Assembly: GCF_001510895.1 (NCBI RefSeq)
Contig: NZ_LPWA01000109.1
Location: 1 to 64,000 of the forward strand
From: Mesorhizobium loti
GTDB lineage: Bacteria > Pseudomonadota > Alphaproteobacteria > Rhizobiales > Rhizobiaceae
Direction of reading: 5' to 3'
DNA length: 64,000 nucleotides
Positions 9,375-17,682 of the stretch are shown here, in pieces. The notes under the pieces are model-generated. The model was not told where the DNA came from and ran no database searches. It was given only the letters and a program-made list of their open reading frames with translations. The first letter of the stretch is position 1. Every line of letters begins with the position of its first letter. Made by a program: the position numbers and the translations under genes.

Positions 9375-10553
9375 ATGCGATTGCGCGTTGAAATTTTGGC
9401 GGCGCTGATCCTCGGTGCTTTCGCCTGGCCGGCGGTGGCACAAGAATGCGGCGGTGATTTCGAAACCTGGAAACAGGGCGTCGCGGCCGAAGCCAAGGCG
9501 GCCGGCGTCGGCGCCGTTGGGCTGGACGCGCTGGAAGCCGCCACGATCGACGAGGAGGTGCTGGCGCGCGACCGCGCTCAAGGGGTGTTTACACAGACCT
9601 TCACCCAATTCTCGAACCGCATGATCTCGGGCTATCGCCTCAAGCAGGGCGCGGCCAACCTGAAAAAATATGCCGATGTCTTCACGCGCGCAGACAAGGA
9701 ATTCGGCGTGCAGCCGGCCGTCATCACCGCGTTCTGGGGACTGGAAACCGATTTCGGCGCCGTGCAGGGCGATTTCCACACGCTGGACGCGCTGGTCACG
9801 CTCTCGCATGACTGCCGCCGCCCTCAGCTCTTCCGGCCGCAGCTTGTGCCGCTGCTGACCTTGATCGACCGCGGCGTGCTGCCGGCCGACGTCAAGGGCG
9901 CCTGGGCCGGCGAGATCGGCCAGACGCAGATTCTGCCGACCGACTACCTCGCCCGCGGCGTCGACGGCGACGATGACGGCACGGTCGATCTCAGGAACAG
10001 TGTGCCGGACGTGATCATGACCACGGCCGACAAGATCCTGTCGCGCGGCTGGAAACGCGACCAGCTCTGGGTCGAGGAAGTGCGCGTTCCCGACGATATG
10101 CCTTGGGACCAGACCGGCCGCACCAACAAGTTGTCGATCTCGCAATGGGCCCAGTGGGGCGTCACCAATCCGAACGGCACGCCGCTCGTCGACAATGGCC
10201 TGAAGGCCGGGCTCGCCTTACCCATGGGCCGCAAGGGGCCGGCCTTCCTGACCTACGACAATTTCGACGTCTATCTGGAATGGAACCAGTCCTTCACCTA
10301 TGCGCTCACCGCCGCGGTGCTCGCCACGCGGTTTGCCGGCGCGCCGCAATTCGACCCGCGCGCGCCTGAGCAAGGCCTCGACGGCGATCAGATGAAGGCG
10401 CTGCAGACCAAGCTCGAAGCCAAAGGCTACGATGTGGGAAAGGTCGACGGCATCCTGGGCACAAACACCCGCGAGGCGATCCGCAAGGAGCAGATGCGGC
10501 TCGGACTTCCGGTGGATGGTTGGCCGACGCCGGAGCTGTTGGCGAAGTTGTAA
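9375..10553 (+). CDS. lytic murein transglycosylase, MltB family, with peptidoglycan-binding domain
   Basis: It cleaves the beta-1,4 bond between MurNAc and GlcNAc, releasing 1,6-anhydro products. The 392-residue protein begins with a cleavable signal peptide (cut near AVAQE, residue 23). The SLT-type catalytic domain contains WGLETDFG, with Glu124 as the probable acid, and GEIGQTQILPTDYLARGVDGDDDG downstream. A peptidoglycan-binding-1 repeat fills about residues 325-390 (LQTKLEAKGYDVGKVDGILG). The domain order matches the MltB-like soluble transglycosylases of Rhizobiales. The repeat-derived REP unit immediately upstream leaves little room for a promoter. Confidence 0.9.
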   Translation: MRLRVEILAALILGAFAWPAVAQECGGDFETWKQGVAAEAKAAGVGAVGLDALEAATIDEEVLARDRAQGVFTQTFTQFSNRMISGYRLKQGAANLKKYADVFTRADKEFGVQPAVITAFWGLETDFGAVQGDFHTLDALVTLSHDCRRPQLFRPQLVPLLTLIDRGVLPADVKGAWAGEIGQTQILPTDYLARGVDGDDDGTVDLRNSVPDVIMTTADKILSRGWKRDQLWVEEVRVPDDMPWDQTGRTNKLSISQWAQWGVTNPNGTPLVDNGLKAGLALPMGRKGPAFLTYDNFDVYLEWNQSFTYALTAAVLATRFAGAPQFDPRAPEQGLDGDQMKALQTKLEAKGYDVGKVDGILGTNTREAIRKEQMRLGLPVDGWPTPELLAKL

Positions 10554-10554
10554 G

Positions 10555-10632
10555 AGCGAATAGCGAGTAGCGAATAGGGTTCGCCACGACTCTTCCTTCA
10601 CTTACCTGCTATTCGCTATTCCCTATTCGCTA
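10555..10632. repeat. AGCGAATAG-type inverted repeat between convergent genes
   Basis: A left arm of AGCGAATAGCGAGTAGCGAA type and a right arm (CTATTCGCTATTCCC...TATTCGCT) are imperfect inverses. Each arm is itself built of GCGAATAG-like units. It separates the transglycosylase from the convergent decarboxylase gene and may act as a bidirectional terminator. Confidence 0.6.
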
Positions 10633-11850
10633 ATCCGCCATCGTCTCCAAACTCGCAAACCCTTCCGGGGCGTCGCCCTCGTCGAACGGCGTCGCCAGTT
10701 CGACGAATGTATCGGGAAAGAAGCCGTTGAAGCGCGTCCTCAGCGACAGCGAATAGGCGCCGATATGGCCGATCTCGATCCAGTCTCCGGTGTCGACCGT
10801 TTCCGGCAGCCAGAACGGCCTGGACAGGATGTCGACGGAATCGCAGGTCGCGCCGCACACCTTGAACGGCACGATTGTCTTCTCGCTGCCATTGCGCGTG
10901 CGGATCGCGGGATCCGGGATGAAGCGCGCCGGCAGCGTGATCTTGCCCGTCCATGAATCCGAGAGCGAGGCCCAGATGCCGTCATTGATGTAGAGCCGCT
11001 TGCCCTTGCGCAAGAGCACGCGCACGATCAGCGACAGGCAACGCGCCACGATCACGCGGCCTGGTTCCGCCACCAGCGGCATCTGGTCGAACTGATACTC
11101 CTTCAGATCGCCCGCCAACCGCGACATGAGCTGGCCGAGTGACGGCATCTCGATGTGCTTGCGATTGGGGTCATGGCCGTACTCGGCCGGAAAGCCGCCG
11201 CCGACATCGAGCCCTGCAATGTCGAAGGTCAGCCGGTTGCGCACCCAGTCGGCCGAGGCCAGCGCCCGCTCATAGGTGTCGGGATCCTCGATCTGGCTGC
11301 CGACATGGAAGCAGAGCCCGACCTTGTAGCCGGTGCGGTTGAGCCGCTCGGCGAGCTCCACCGCATTGGCGGGACCGGCGCCGAATTTTTTCGACAGCTC
11401 ATAGGCCGCGTGTCCCTTGGTCTGGATGCGCACGAAGACCGTCACCGCGCCCGGGTCGATATCGAGCGCCCGCACCACGCGCGTCAGCTTGGTGATCTCG
11501 TCCTCATGGTCGACCGAGATCACCCGGATGCCGTATTTCTCCAGCGCCAGCTTGATGTCCGACTGCGCCTTGACCGGGTGCATGTAAAGCATTTCGGCAT
11601 CCGGCGAGACGGCGCGCACGGCGGCGAACTCACCGGGCGAGGCGACGTCGAAGGCGCTGACGCCGGCGTCCACCAGCGTCTTCAGCACGATCTGCTCGCC
11701 ATTGGTCTTGACCGCATAGGCAGTCTTGCCCGGGAACATGCCCATGAACTGCAAGGCGTCGGCCTTAAGCACCTGCGGGCGGAAGCAGTAGACCGGGTCG
11801 TCCGGGCGAAGCGCCAGTGCCGCCTCGCGGGCATTTTCGAATCGCTGCAT
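10630..11850 (-). CDS. ornithine/lysine decarboxylase family, PLP fold type III
   Basis: This is a 406-residue PLP-dependent decarboxylase of the eukaryotic-type ODC/alanine-racemase fold. It removes the carboxyl of ornithine (or lysine), giving putrescine (or cadaverine). AYAVKTN places the PLP lysine at Lys48; FHVGSQ, DVGGGFP and AEPGR are the phosphate-binding elements; CGATCDSVD gives the active-site Cys336 of the partner subunit. The length fits bacterial ODC/LDC homologues. The gene is alone, with a 210-bp upstream region in which no clear operator was found. Choice between ornithine and lysine cannot be made from the residues I can see. Confidence 0.85.
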   Translation of the reverse strand: MQRFENAREAALALRPDDPVYCFRPQVLKADALQFMGMFPGKTAYAVKTNGEQIVLKTLVDAGVSAFDVASPGEFAAVRAVSPDAEMLYMHPVKAQSDIKLALEKYGIRVISVDHEDEITKLTRVVRALDIDPGAVTVFVRIQTKGHAAYELSKKFGAGPANAVELAERLNRTGYKVGLCFHVGSQIEDPDTYERALASADWVRNRLTFDIAGLDVGGGFPAEYGHDPNRKHIEMPSLGQLMSRLAGDLKEYQFDQMPLVAEPGRVIVARCLSLIVRVLLRKGKRLYINDGIWASLSDSWTGKITLPARFIPDPAIRTRNGSEKTIVPFKVCGATCDSVDILSRPFWLPETVDTGDWIEIGHIGAYSLSLRTRFNGFFPDTFVELATPFDEGDAPEGFASLETMAD

Positions 11851-12062
11851 GGACGAATCCTTGATCTGGGCGCGGACAATTAATCCTAGCTAGCCGCCAA
11901 AGAAAACAGTTCTGTGTCTCGCCTTGCCGCACGGCCGGCCGCACCTTTCCGCCGACGCTAAAACCATCAGTCAGGTTTCGGGTGGCTCTTGCCGCCGGAA
12001 CGGATATCGGTTGGAGCTGTTCGGCGGGCTGAGGTTGCGACCGGCCCGGGAGGGTTGACGAC

Positions 12063-12981
12063 ATGACGATAACGGCAGGCGCCGCGGCGACACGCGGCCC
12101 GATGACGCTCAAGGACTGGGCGCAACTGCTGCTGCTCGGCGCGATCTGGGGCGGCTCGTTCTTCTTTGCCCGCATTGCCGTGTCCGAGATCCATCCGCTG
12201 GCGCTGGTGCTGTTTCGTGTCGCCATCGCGGCGATAGCGCTTCAGCTCTATCTGGCGATCCGCGGTCCGTCCTTCCGCCTCGCCTTTCCCCGTGCCGGCC
12301 TGTTCTTTCTGCTGGCGCTGACCAACAACGTCGTGCCTTTCTCGCTGATCTTCGCCGGCCAGACCGAGCTCGGCGCCGGCGTTGCGTCGGTGCTCAACGC
12401 CACGACGCCGTTCTGGACGCTAATCCTCGCCAACGCGCTCACCACCGATGAAAAGCTATCCTGGAACAAGCTGGCCGGCATTGCGCTCGGCGTTGCCGGA
12501 ACGGCCGTGATGATCGGCCCCGGGCTGGCTGCCGGCCTCGGCGGCCCCGTCTGGGCCAAGTTCGCGCTGATCGGCGCCTCGCTCTCCTACGCGGTCGCCT
12601 GATGATCGCGCGACGCTTCAAGGGCGTGCCCTCGCCGGTCATCGCCACCGGGCAACTAACCGCCTCGACCATCATCATGATCCCCGTCGTGCTCATCGCC
12701 TATGGCCCGGCCGGGTTGCTTTCGGCCTCGCCGCCGGTTTGGGCCGCGGTGCTGGGACTGGCGCTGCTGTCCACGGCCTTTGCTACATCCTCTATTTCAA
12801 CCTCGTCGCCTCGGCTGGCGCCACCAATGCGTCGCTGGTCACTCTGATCGTGCCAATCAGCGCCGTCCTGCTCGGTTTTTTGTTCCTCGGCGAACGGCTG
12901 CAGCTCTTCGAAATGGGCGGAATGGCGTTGATCGGACTCGGCTTGATCACCATCGACGGGCGCCTGTTCGGCCGATGGTAG
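12063..12981 (+). pseudogene. EamA/DMT-family transporter, two frameshifts
   Basis: This is a drug/metabolite exporter of the EamA family, about 305 residues and ten membrane helices when repaired. The first repeat begins WAQLLLLGAIWGGSFFFARIAV, and a second EamA half follows. The frame breaks twice. Near 12601 the sequence SYAVA stops at TGA, where one missing base would give AWMIARRFKGV. Near 12783 STAF is lost, where one missing base gives FCYILYFNLVASAGA in the third frame, ending LGLITIDGRLFGRW. Both repairs restore family sequence exactly, favouring sequencing deletions. GGAGGG precedes the ATG. The transported substrate is unknown. Confidence 0.8.
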
Positions 12982-13174
12982 CGGTGTCGTGCCACAGCGC
13001 CGCCACAATTTATTCACAACTCCGAAGCTGCATTTTGCCGAAGAGTTTCAATGGCTAACGGCAAATCGGAAGTCGCAAATTCCACAATCATGTCGCATTG
13101 CAGCACGTTTTCCGCTTGCCTGTGACCCAAATGACTCTAGATTCCGGCCATAGCTCTGAAGAGGAGGCTATGGC

Positions 13175-13261
13175 ATGGGACTGACGAGGCCAATCAACGC
13201 ATTGATGATTTGTGCCGCATTCGCATTCATCGGTGCCCTTATCATAGGCGTTCTTCCCTGA
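13175..13261 (+). CDS. 28-residue single-pass membrane peptide
   Basis: A very short reading frame, MGLTRPINALMICAAFAFIG then ALIIGVLP, encodes a short basic N-terminus followed by one hydrophobic helix. It has a near-perfect GAGGAGG ribosome site at 13161-13167, 7 bp before the ATG, and a strong intrinsic terminator 48 bp after the stop. That gives the layout of a complete tiny gene. Its function is unknown. Comparable small membrane peptides in rhizobia are often unannotated. Confidence 0.6.
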   Translation: MGLTRPINALMICAAFAFIGALIIGVLP

Positions 13262-13308
13262 CCCGCCAAACGGGGAAGGCCAGCACCGAGAGTAGTCCAA
13301 GCAGTTCG

Positions 13309-13335
13309 AAAAGGCCGGGTAGAACCCGGCCTTTT
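13309..13335. terminator. strong hairpin between the membrane peptide and metF
   Basis: AAAAGGCCGGGT pairs with ACCCGGCCTTTT around an AGA loop, giving a 12-bp stem ending in T on one strand and A on the other. It can terminate both the small gene on the plus strand and metF on the minus strand. Confidence 0.8.
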
Positions 13336-13340
13336 CCGTT

Positions 13341-14258
13341 TCAGGCCGCGGCCGACCCGGCCGCTTCCGACTCATGCGAGCGGATGCCGATCATGTGGCA
13401 GACGGCAAAGACCAGATCGGCGCGGTTCATCGTGTAGAAGTGGAAATCGCCGACGCCGCGCTCGACGAGATCATGGACCTGCTCGGCCGCCACGGCCGAC
13501 GCCACCAGCGCATGCGTCTGCGGATCGTTCTCCAGCCCTTCGAAGCGCTCGGCCAGCCATGCCGGCACCAGCGCGCCGCAACGCAAGGAGAAGTTGGCCA
13601 CTTGCGTGAAATTATGCACCGGCAGGATGCCAGGCACGATCGGGATATAGATGCCGGCGCGGCGCGCCCGCTCGACATAGCGCTCGTAGAGATCATTGTC
13701 GAAGAAGAACTGGGTGATCGCCCGTGTCGCGCCATTGTCGACCTTGCGCTTCAGCATGTCGATGTCGGTGGCGAAATCCGGACTTTCCGGATGCTTTTCC
13801 GGATAGGCCGAGACCGAGATGTCGAAATCGCCGACGCTCTTCAGCGCCCCGACCAGCTCGGCACCGTTGGCATAACCATCGGGATGCGGACGGTAGGCGG
13901 TTCCCACGCCTGCAGCCGGATCGCCGCGCAAGGCGACGAAGCGGGTGACGCCCATGCCGGCGAATTCCTGGATGACGGCGTCGACCTGATGACGGGCCGC
14001 GTCGACGCAAGTCATGTGCGCCGCCGGCGTCAGCCTCGTCTCGTTCAAGATGCGCCTGACCGTGCGGGCGGTGCGCTCGCGCGTCGAGCCGCCGGCACCG
14101 TAAGTCACCGACACGAATCTTGGCTTGAGCGGCTCCAGGCGGGTGACGGTATCCCACAGCCTTGCCTCCATTTCGTCCGTCTTCGGCGGAAAGAACTCGA
14201 ACGAAACCCGGACCTTGTCGCCAATGTCGGGGCGGCGGGAAAAGCGGAACTGGTTCAT
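13341..14258 (-). CDS. metF: 5,10-methylenetetrahydrofolate reductase
   Basis: MetF reduces methylene-THF to methyl-THF with FAD, supplying the methyl group for methionine synthesis. The 305-residue protein has the family landmarks: SFEFFPPKT at residues 19-27, VTYGAGGSTRE, HMTCVDA, VALRGDP, YPEKHPES and ITQFFFDND. The C-terminus (FHFYTMNRADL) is complete. Its ATG shares one base with the stop of the upstream ArsR-methyltransferase gene (TGATG), so it is translationally coupled to its likely regulator. Control by methionine or S-adenosylhomocysteine status is therefore expected. Confidence 0.95.
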   Translation of the reverse strand: MNQFRFSRRPDIGDKVRVSFEFFPPKTDEMEARLWDTVTRLEPLKPRFVSVTYGAGGSTRERTARTVRRILNETRLTPAAHMTCVDAARHQVDAVIQEFAGMGVTRFVALRGDPAAGVGTAYRPHPDGYANGAELVGALKSVGDFDISVSAYPEKHPESPDFATDIDMLKRKVDNGATRAITQFFFDNDLYERYVERARRAGIYIPIVPGILPVHNFTQVANFSLRCGALVPAWLAERFEGLENDPQTHALVASAVAAEQVHDLVERGVGDFHFYTMNRADLVFAVCHMIGIRSHESEAAGSAAA

Positions 14259-15280
14259 CAGGCTGTTTCCCCCATTGGATATGTTTTGGCTGGAAGCGTG
14301 TCGTTGGATGGGTCGGCGATCAACAGCCGGCGGTCGCGGCCGAGCCAGAGCTTGACCGTGAGCCTTGCCTCATTGCCGCCGCGCGGCTCGAACTCCTGGC
14401 TGTCCTCGAGGTCGAGCCCGGCCTCCGCGAACCAGTCGGCGATCTGCCGATCTGAGAAGCCGAGCCGCATATGGGCATGCTGGTCGCGCAGGAATTCGAG
14501 GTTGTGGGGCGCGAAATCGACAACGATGAGCCGGCCCGCCGGACGCAGCAGCCTCGCCGCCTCGGCGATAGCGCGCGCCGGATCGTCGAGATAGTGCAGC
14601 ACCTGGTGGATGGTGACGAGATCGAAGGCGTTGCGCTCGACCGGCGGCGAAAAAATGTCGCCCTGGCGCACCTGCGCATTGGCGACGCCGGCCTTGTCGA
14701 GATTGGCGCGCGCCACCGTCAGCATCTCGCGCGACATGTCGATGCCGACGCCGCGCCGGTAGAGCGGCGCAAAAATCTCCAGCAGCCTGCCGGTGCCGGT
14801 GCCGAGATCGAGCATCGACTGGAACGGCCGTTTGCCGACGAGCTTGAGCAATGCCGCTTCCACCGCGCGGTCCGGCACATGCAGCGAACGGATGCGATCC
14901 CAGCTCGCAGCGTTTTCCGAGAAATATTCGGCGGCGCGGTCCTGCCGCTTGCGCTTGACCGCGGCCAGCCGCTCCAGATCGCGCACCACCTGCGCATCGG
15001 CCTCGCGCACGCCAGAGACCAAGCGCTGAACAAAGTCGCGCGAACTGTCGGTGTCCGACAGCCTGAAGAAGGCCCAGGATCCTTCCTGGTAGCGGCCGAT
15101 CAGCCCGGCATCGAGCAGGAGCTTCAGGTGCCGGGAGACGCGCGGCTGCGACTGGCCGAGGATTTCGGTGAGGTCGGAGACAGTGAGGTCGCCCCGCGAC
15201 AGCAGCACGAGGATGCGCAGGCGGCTGGATTCGGCCGCCGCCTTCAATGTATCTACCATCGTGTCGAGCGTGACATGCAT
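14258..15280 (-). CDS. ArsR-family regulator fused to a SAM methyltransferase domain (SahR-like)
   Basis: This is a 340-residue fusion. Residues about 10-85 form an ArsR winged helix (LRILVLLSRGDLTVSDLTEIL, QPRVSRHLKLLLDAGLIG) and residues about 135-320 a class I methyltransferase fold (LDLGTGTGRLLEI, GVGIDMSREMLTVA). This architecture is that of SahR-type regulators, in which the methyltransferase fold is thought to sense S-adenosylhomocysteine and control methionine-cycle genes. The coupling to metF supports that. The ATG at 15280 (MHVTLDTM) is used, since a longer frame to 15340 would cover the AT-rich palindrome at 15300-15321. Real methyltransferase activity cannot be excluded. Confidence 0.85.
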   Translation of the reverse strand: MHVTLDTMVDTLKAAAESSRLRILVLLSRGDLTVSDLTEILGQSQPRVSRHLKLLLDAGLIGRYQEGSWAFFRLSDTDSSRDFVQRLVSGVREADAQVVRDLERLAAVKRKRQDRAAEYFSENAASWDRIRSLHVPDRAVEAALLKLVGKRPFQSMLDLGTGTGRLLEIFAPLYRRGVGIDMSREMLTVARANLDKAGVANAQVRQGDIFSPPVERNAFDLVTIHQVLHYLDDPARAIAEAARLLRPAGRLIVVDFAPHNLEFLRDQHAHMRLGFSDRQIADWFAEAGLDLEDSQEFEPRGGNEARLTVKLWLGRDRRLLIADPSNDTLPAKTYPMGETA

Positions 15281-15299
15281 GAGCGGGTTCTCAGTGAAA

Positions 15300-15321
15300 G
15301 ATATAAAGATATGTTTATGTC
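15300..15321. promoter_or_regulatory. AT-rich palindrome, candidate SahR-type operator
   Basis: A 22-bp imperfect palindrome with 9 of 11 matched pairs has the core ATAAAGATATGTTTAT. It begins 19 bp upstream of the ArsR-methyltransferase ATG in otherwise GC-rich DNA. Position and symmetry fit an autoregulatory ArsR-family site controlling the regulator-metF operon. Confidence 0.6.
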
Positions 15322-15429
15322 GAATTTGAAACCCTGGCAAGCACTATGTCGCTTCCGGACAAGAAAATGGCGCAGCCGTGATCCGCATGCGCTCCGCCGC
15401 TCTTCCGCGGGCTGAAAGGGCCGAAGCCG

Positions 15430-15936
15430 ATGTTCGAGAAGCGCACGGGTGAGAAGCTTCTGGAGACCGATCCGGCTGATCTGCCGCCGGATGGCCATGT
15501 CGTCTTCATCGGCCATATCGTCTCGCCCTGGACGGGCCGCGAGGATTGTCCCAAGAACATGCGCGCTGCCCGTGAGACCGGACGAACGGCAACGGTTCTG
15601 ATCGACGAGCCCTACCGCGATGGACTGCACAACCTCGACCGCGCCAGCCACGTCGTCGTCCTCTCCTGGCTCGACCATGCGCCGCGGAATCTCATTGTGC
15701 AGAAACCGCGTCATGCGGCTGAACCGAAAGGCGTTTTCTCGCTGCGCTCCCCTGCCCGGCCGAACCCGGTCGGCCTCCATGTCGCGAAGCTTGTCATGCT
15801 GGATATCGAGGCTGGCCGGATCGAGATCGACGCCATCGACGTGCTCGACGGCACACCGGTCATCGACATCAAGCCCTACTATGCTTCGACCGACGCCTTC
15901 CCCGAAGCGACCATTGCCGGGCGCGACGAGAAATGA
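15430..15936 (+). CDS. tsaA: TrmO-type tRNA m6t6A37 methyltransferase
   Basis: This is a 168-residue protein of the TrmO/UPF0066 beta-barrel family. It uses SAM to methylate N6-threonylcarbamoyladenosine at position 37 of certain tRNAs, the ones reading ACY codons in known members. The signature RSPARPNPVGLH sits at residues 106-117, and IDVLDGTPVIDIKPY, the second conserved block, follows. The length is shorter than E. coli TrmO (about 235) because the C-terminal extension is missing, as in many alphaproteobacterial members. The stop overlaps the next gene (ATGA). Confidence 0.85.
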   Translation: MFEKRTGEKLLETDPADLPPDGHVVFIGHIVSPWTGREDCPKNMRAARETGRTATVLIDEPYRDGLHNLDRASHVVVLSWLDHAPRNLIVQKPRHAAEPKGVFSLRSPARPNPVGLHVAKLVMLDIEAGRIEIDAIDVLDGTPVIDIKPYYASTDAFPEATIAGRDEK

Positions 15937-16247
15937 GCGCGCCCACCGGCCGCCGCCGCGCCATTGCCAAGGCGCTGACCGCGCTCCTGCCGCTCGCCCC
16001 CTATGCCGACATGGAAAAGATCCGAGCCGACGCCGGCGCCGCGCATATGAAGACCTTGCCGCCGACGATCGCGGTATGGCTGGCAACCATCGCCCATGTC
16101 CGCCACGCCCATACCGACTACGAGAAATTGCTCGCCGAAGGCTATGATCGAGACTCGGCGCGATTCTTCGTCATCGAGCGGACCAATGAGGTGCTCACCC
16201 GCTGGCGGGCGACGCGCTTGCTGGAGGAAGAAGACGAGGACGAGTGA
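15933..16247 (+). CDS. DUF2293 domain protein
   Basis: This is a 104-residue protein with the DUF2293 pattern: LPLAPYADMEKIRADA, then LPPTIAVWLATIAHVRHAHTDYEKLL and ARFFVIERTNEVLTRWRA. The tail EEEDEDE is acidic. It overlaps the trmO-like gene by 4 bp, so the two are probably made together. No function is known for the domain; the linkage to a tRNA-modifying enzyme is suggestive only. Its stop is one base from the convergent secreted-protein gene. Confidence 0.75.
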   Translation: MSAPTGRRRAIAKALTALLPLAPYADMEKIRADAGAAHMKTLPPTIAVWLATIAHVRHAHTDYEKLLAEGYDRDSARFFVIERTNEVLTRWRATRLLEEEDEDE

Positions 16248-16248
16248 G

Positions 16249-16758
16249 CTATTGCCGCGCCAGCACGGCAATCGCATTGTATTGTTCCCCTTGCGCCTCG
16301 CCGAACCATGACCAGGCAAGATTGCCATTGACGTAGCGCACGGTGATCGTGCCGCCGTCGATGCATTTATCCCGACCGTAGGTGATGCTTTCGCGGTACT
16401 GCGCCGATGTGCCGTCGCGGGATATTTCGCCCAGGGTGCCGCCGCAGCCGAGCGAGGGATAGTCGATCGAGGCGCCGCTGTCGCTGATTGTCATGGCAAT
16501 CGACCAATCGGCACCCGATGCTCCGGCGGGACTCTGATGTCCGTCGCCCACCCAAGTGCCGGCGAGCGACGGCACATTTACCGTGCAGGGGACATTCTGG
16601 AAGATCGGCGCCAGTTCGCTGCCTGCCTTCTCGCAGCGATAGGTCTGGCCGTCCTGACAAAGTTCCTCGCCTTCCCGCGTACACTGCGCGAAGGCGTCGC
16701 CACCTGCCACAAGAATGGAAATCGCAATGGCTGCGCCAAAGCCGAAACGCCTTACCAT
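16249..16758 (-). CDS. secreted hypothetical protein
   Basis: A 169-residue product with a signal peptide (MVRRFGFGAAIAISILVAGG, cut after AFAQ). The mature part has six or more cysteines (CTREGEELCQDGQTYRCEK, then NVPCT, GCGG and KCIDGG), suggesting a disulphide-stabilised periplasmic protein. The second half (LAGTWVGDGHQSPAG and later RDGTSAQYRESITYG) looks like a small beta-barrel of the kind seen in lipocalin-like surface proteins. The ATG at 16758 is chosen because it starts the signal peptide; an upstream in-frame ATG at 16827 adds a non-signal sequence. I do not recognise the family. Confidence 0.65.
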   Translation of the reverse strand: MVRRFGFGAAIAISILVAGGDAFAQCTREGEELCQDGQTYRCEKAGSELAPIFQNVPCTVNVPSLAGTWVGDGHQSPAGASGADWSIAMTISDSGASIDYPSLGCGGTLGEISRDGTSAQYRESITYGRDKCIDGGTITVRYVNGNLAWSWFGEAQGEQYNAIAVLARQ

Positions 16759-16875
16759 GTCGCCCCTCCCGGCATGACAATCCGTGTTGCCATCATAAGG
16801 CAGATCCGATGTTTCACCTAGAGACAAAGGGAATTCGCCCGCGGCATCGTTCCGAGCGGGCGTGGCCTCTCCTGC

Positions 16876-17505
16876 TCAGGCTTGGTAGATCCACTGCTCC
16901 GGCACCCGCACCGAAATCTCTTCGCCGGATCTGATGATGCCCGGCTTCTCGACCCAGGCGACGAGGCCGCGCAGCCGTTTCGCCACCTTCGCGAACAGCA
17001 ATGCCCCGGCCTCCCGATCGGCCATGCGGGCATTCTCGGCAACCGAACGCCCGGAGAGGCGGCAAGGCTTGTTCTGTCCGTCGACCTTGATCGTCACGCC
17101 ACTCTTGAAGAACAGAAGCGAACCTGCCGGCAGCATGGAAAGGCATGGCACGCCTTCGATCACCAGATTGGCGCCGATCCACTCCGGCTTGATCTCCGCT
17201 ATGCCCATGCGCCCGGCGACGATCGCGAGTTCGTCCGCCGCGACCAGCGACAATTGCCGCTCGTTGCGCATCTCGGTGCCGCGTGGATACCAAGGCTCGC
17301 GTCCGCCGGAGCGCCGTGTCGCGCCAGCATGGAAATCACCCTCGATGCCGTCGAAGCCGAGCCGCAATTCCTCCACCGGCCTTGTCTCGAAATGATCGAA
17401 AGGAGCGGCATAGAGCGCGGCTGCCTTTGCAGTCAGCTTGCGGCCGGGGACGATTTCGACGGTCAGTTCCGCTGCCGGAAAAAGCTCTGGGTTTGTTTCC
17501 TGCAT
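16876..17505 (-). CDS. MOSC-domain protein
   Basis: This is a 209-residue stand-alone MOSC protein, the beta-barrel found at the C-terminus of molybdenum-cofactor sulfurases. It is thought to handle sulfur bound to a conserved cysteine. That residue is visible in GQNKPCRLSGRSV (near residue 147). GIEGDFHAGATRR and IGANLVIEGVPCLSMLPAGS are the other family blocks. Nothing in the neighbourhood encodes molybdoenzymes, so its partner is not evident. The product is cytosolic, without a signal peptide. Confidence 0.8.
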   Translation of the reverse strand: MQETNPELFPAAELTVEIVPGRKLTAKAAALYAAPFDHFETRPVEELRLGFDGIEGDFHAGATRRSGGREPWYPRGTEMRNERQLSLVAADELAIVAGRMGIAEIKPEWIGANLVIEGVPCLSMLPAGSLLFFKSGVTIKVDGQNKPCRLSGRSVAENARMADREAGALLFAKVAKRLRGLVAWVEKPGIIRSGEEISVRVPEQWIYQA

Positions 17506-17682
17506 GGCGCTGGTCTAGAGGCCCTCGCTCACTCGGTCCAGTTGAAAGCACTGATGATCCGATCACGAGGCTTGATGGCGATCACGACTTTCTTACCGGG
17601 CGATGCCGCCTGCTTTCACATTATGCCCTATTGCCGCCGTGCCGGCGGCATAACGGTCGCGCGAAATGGGGAGGGTTCAATT

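Noticed and set aside
15281..15429. SAM or SAH riboswitch upstream of the metF operon
   Set aside because: The leader is too short and mostly occupied by the AT-rich palindrome; no riboswitch-like multi-stem structure was visible.
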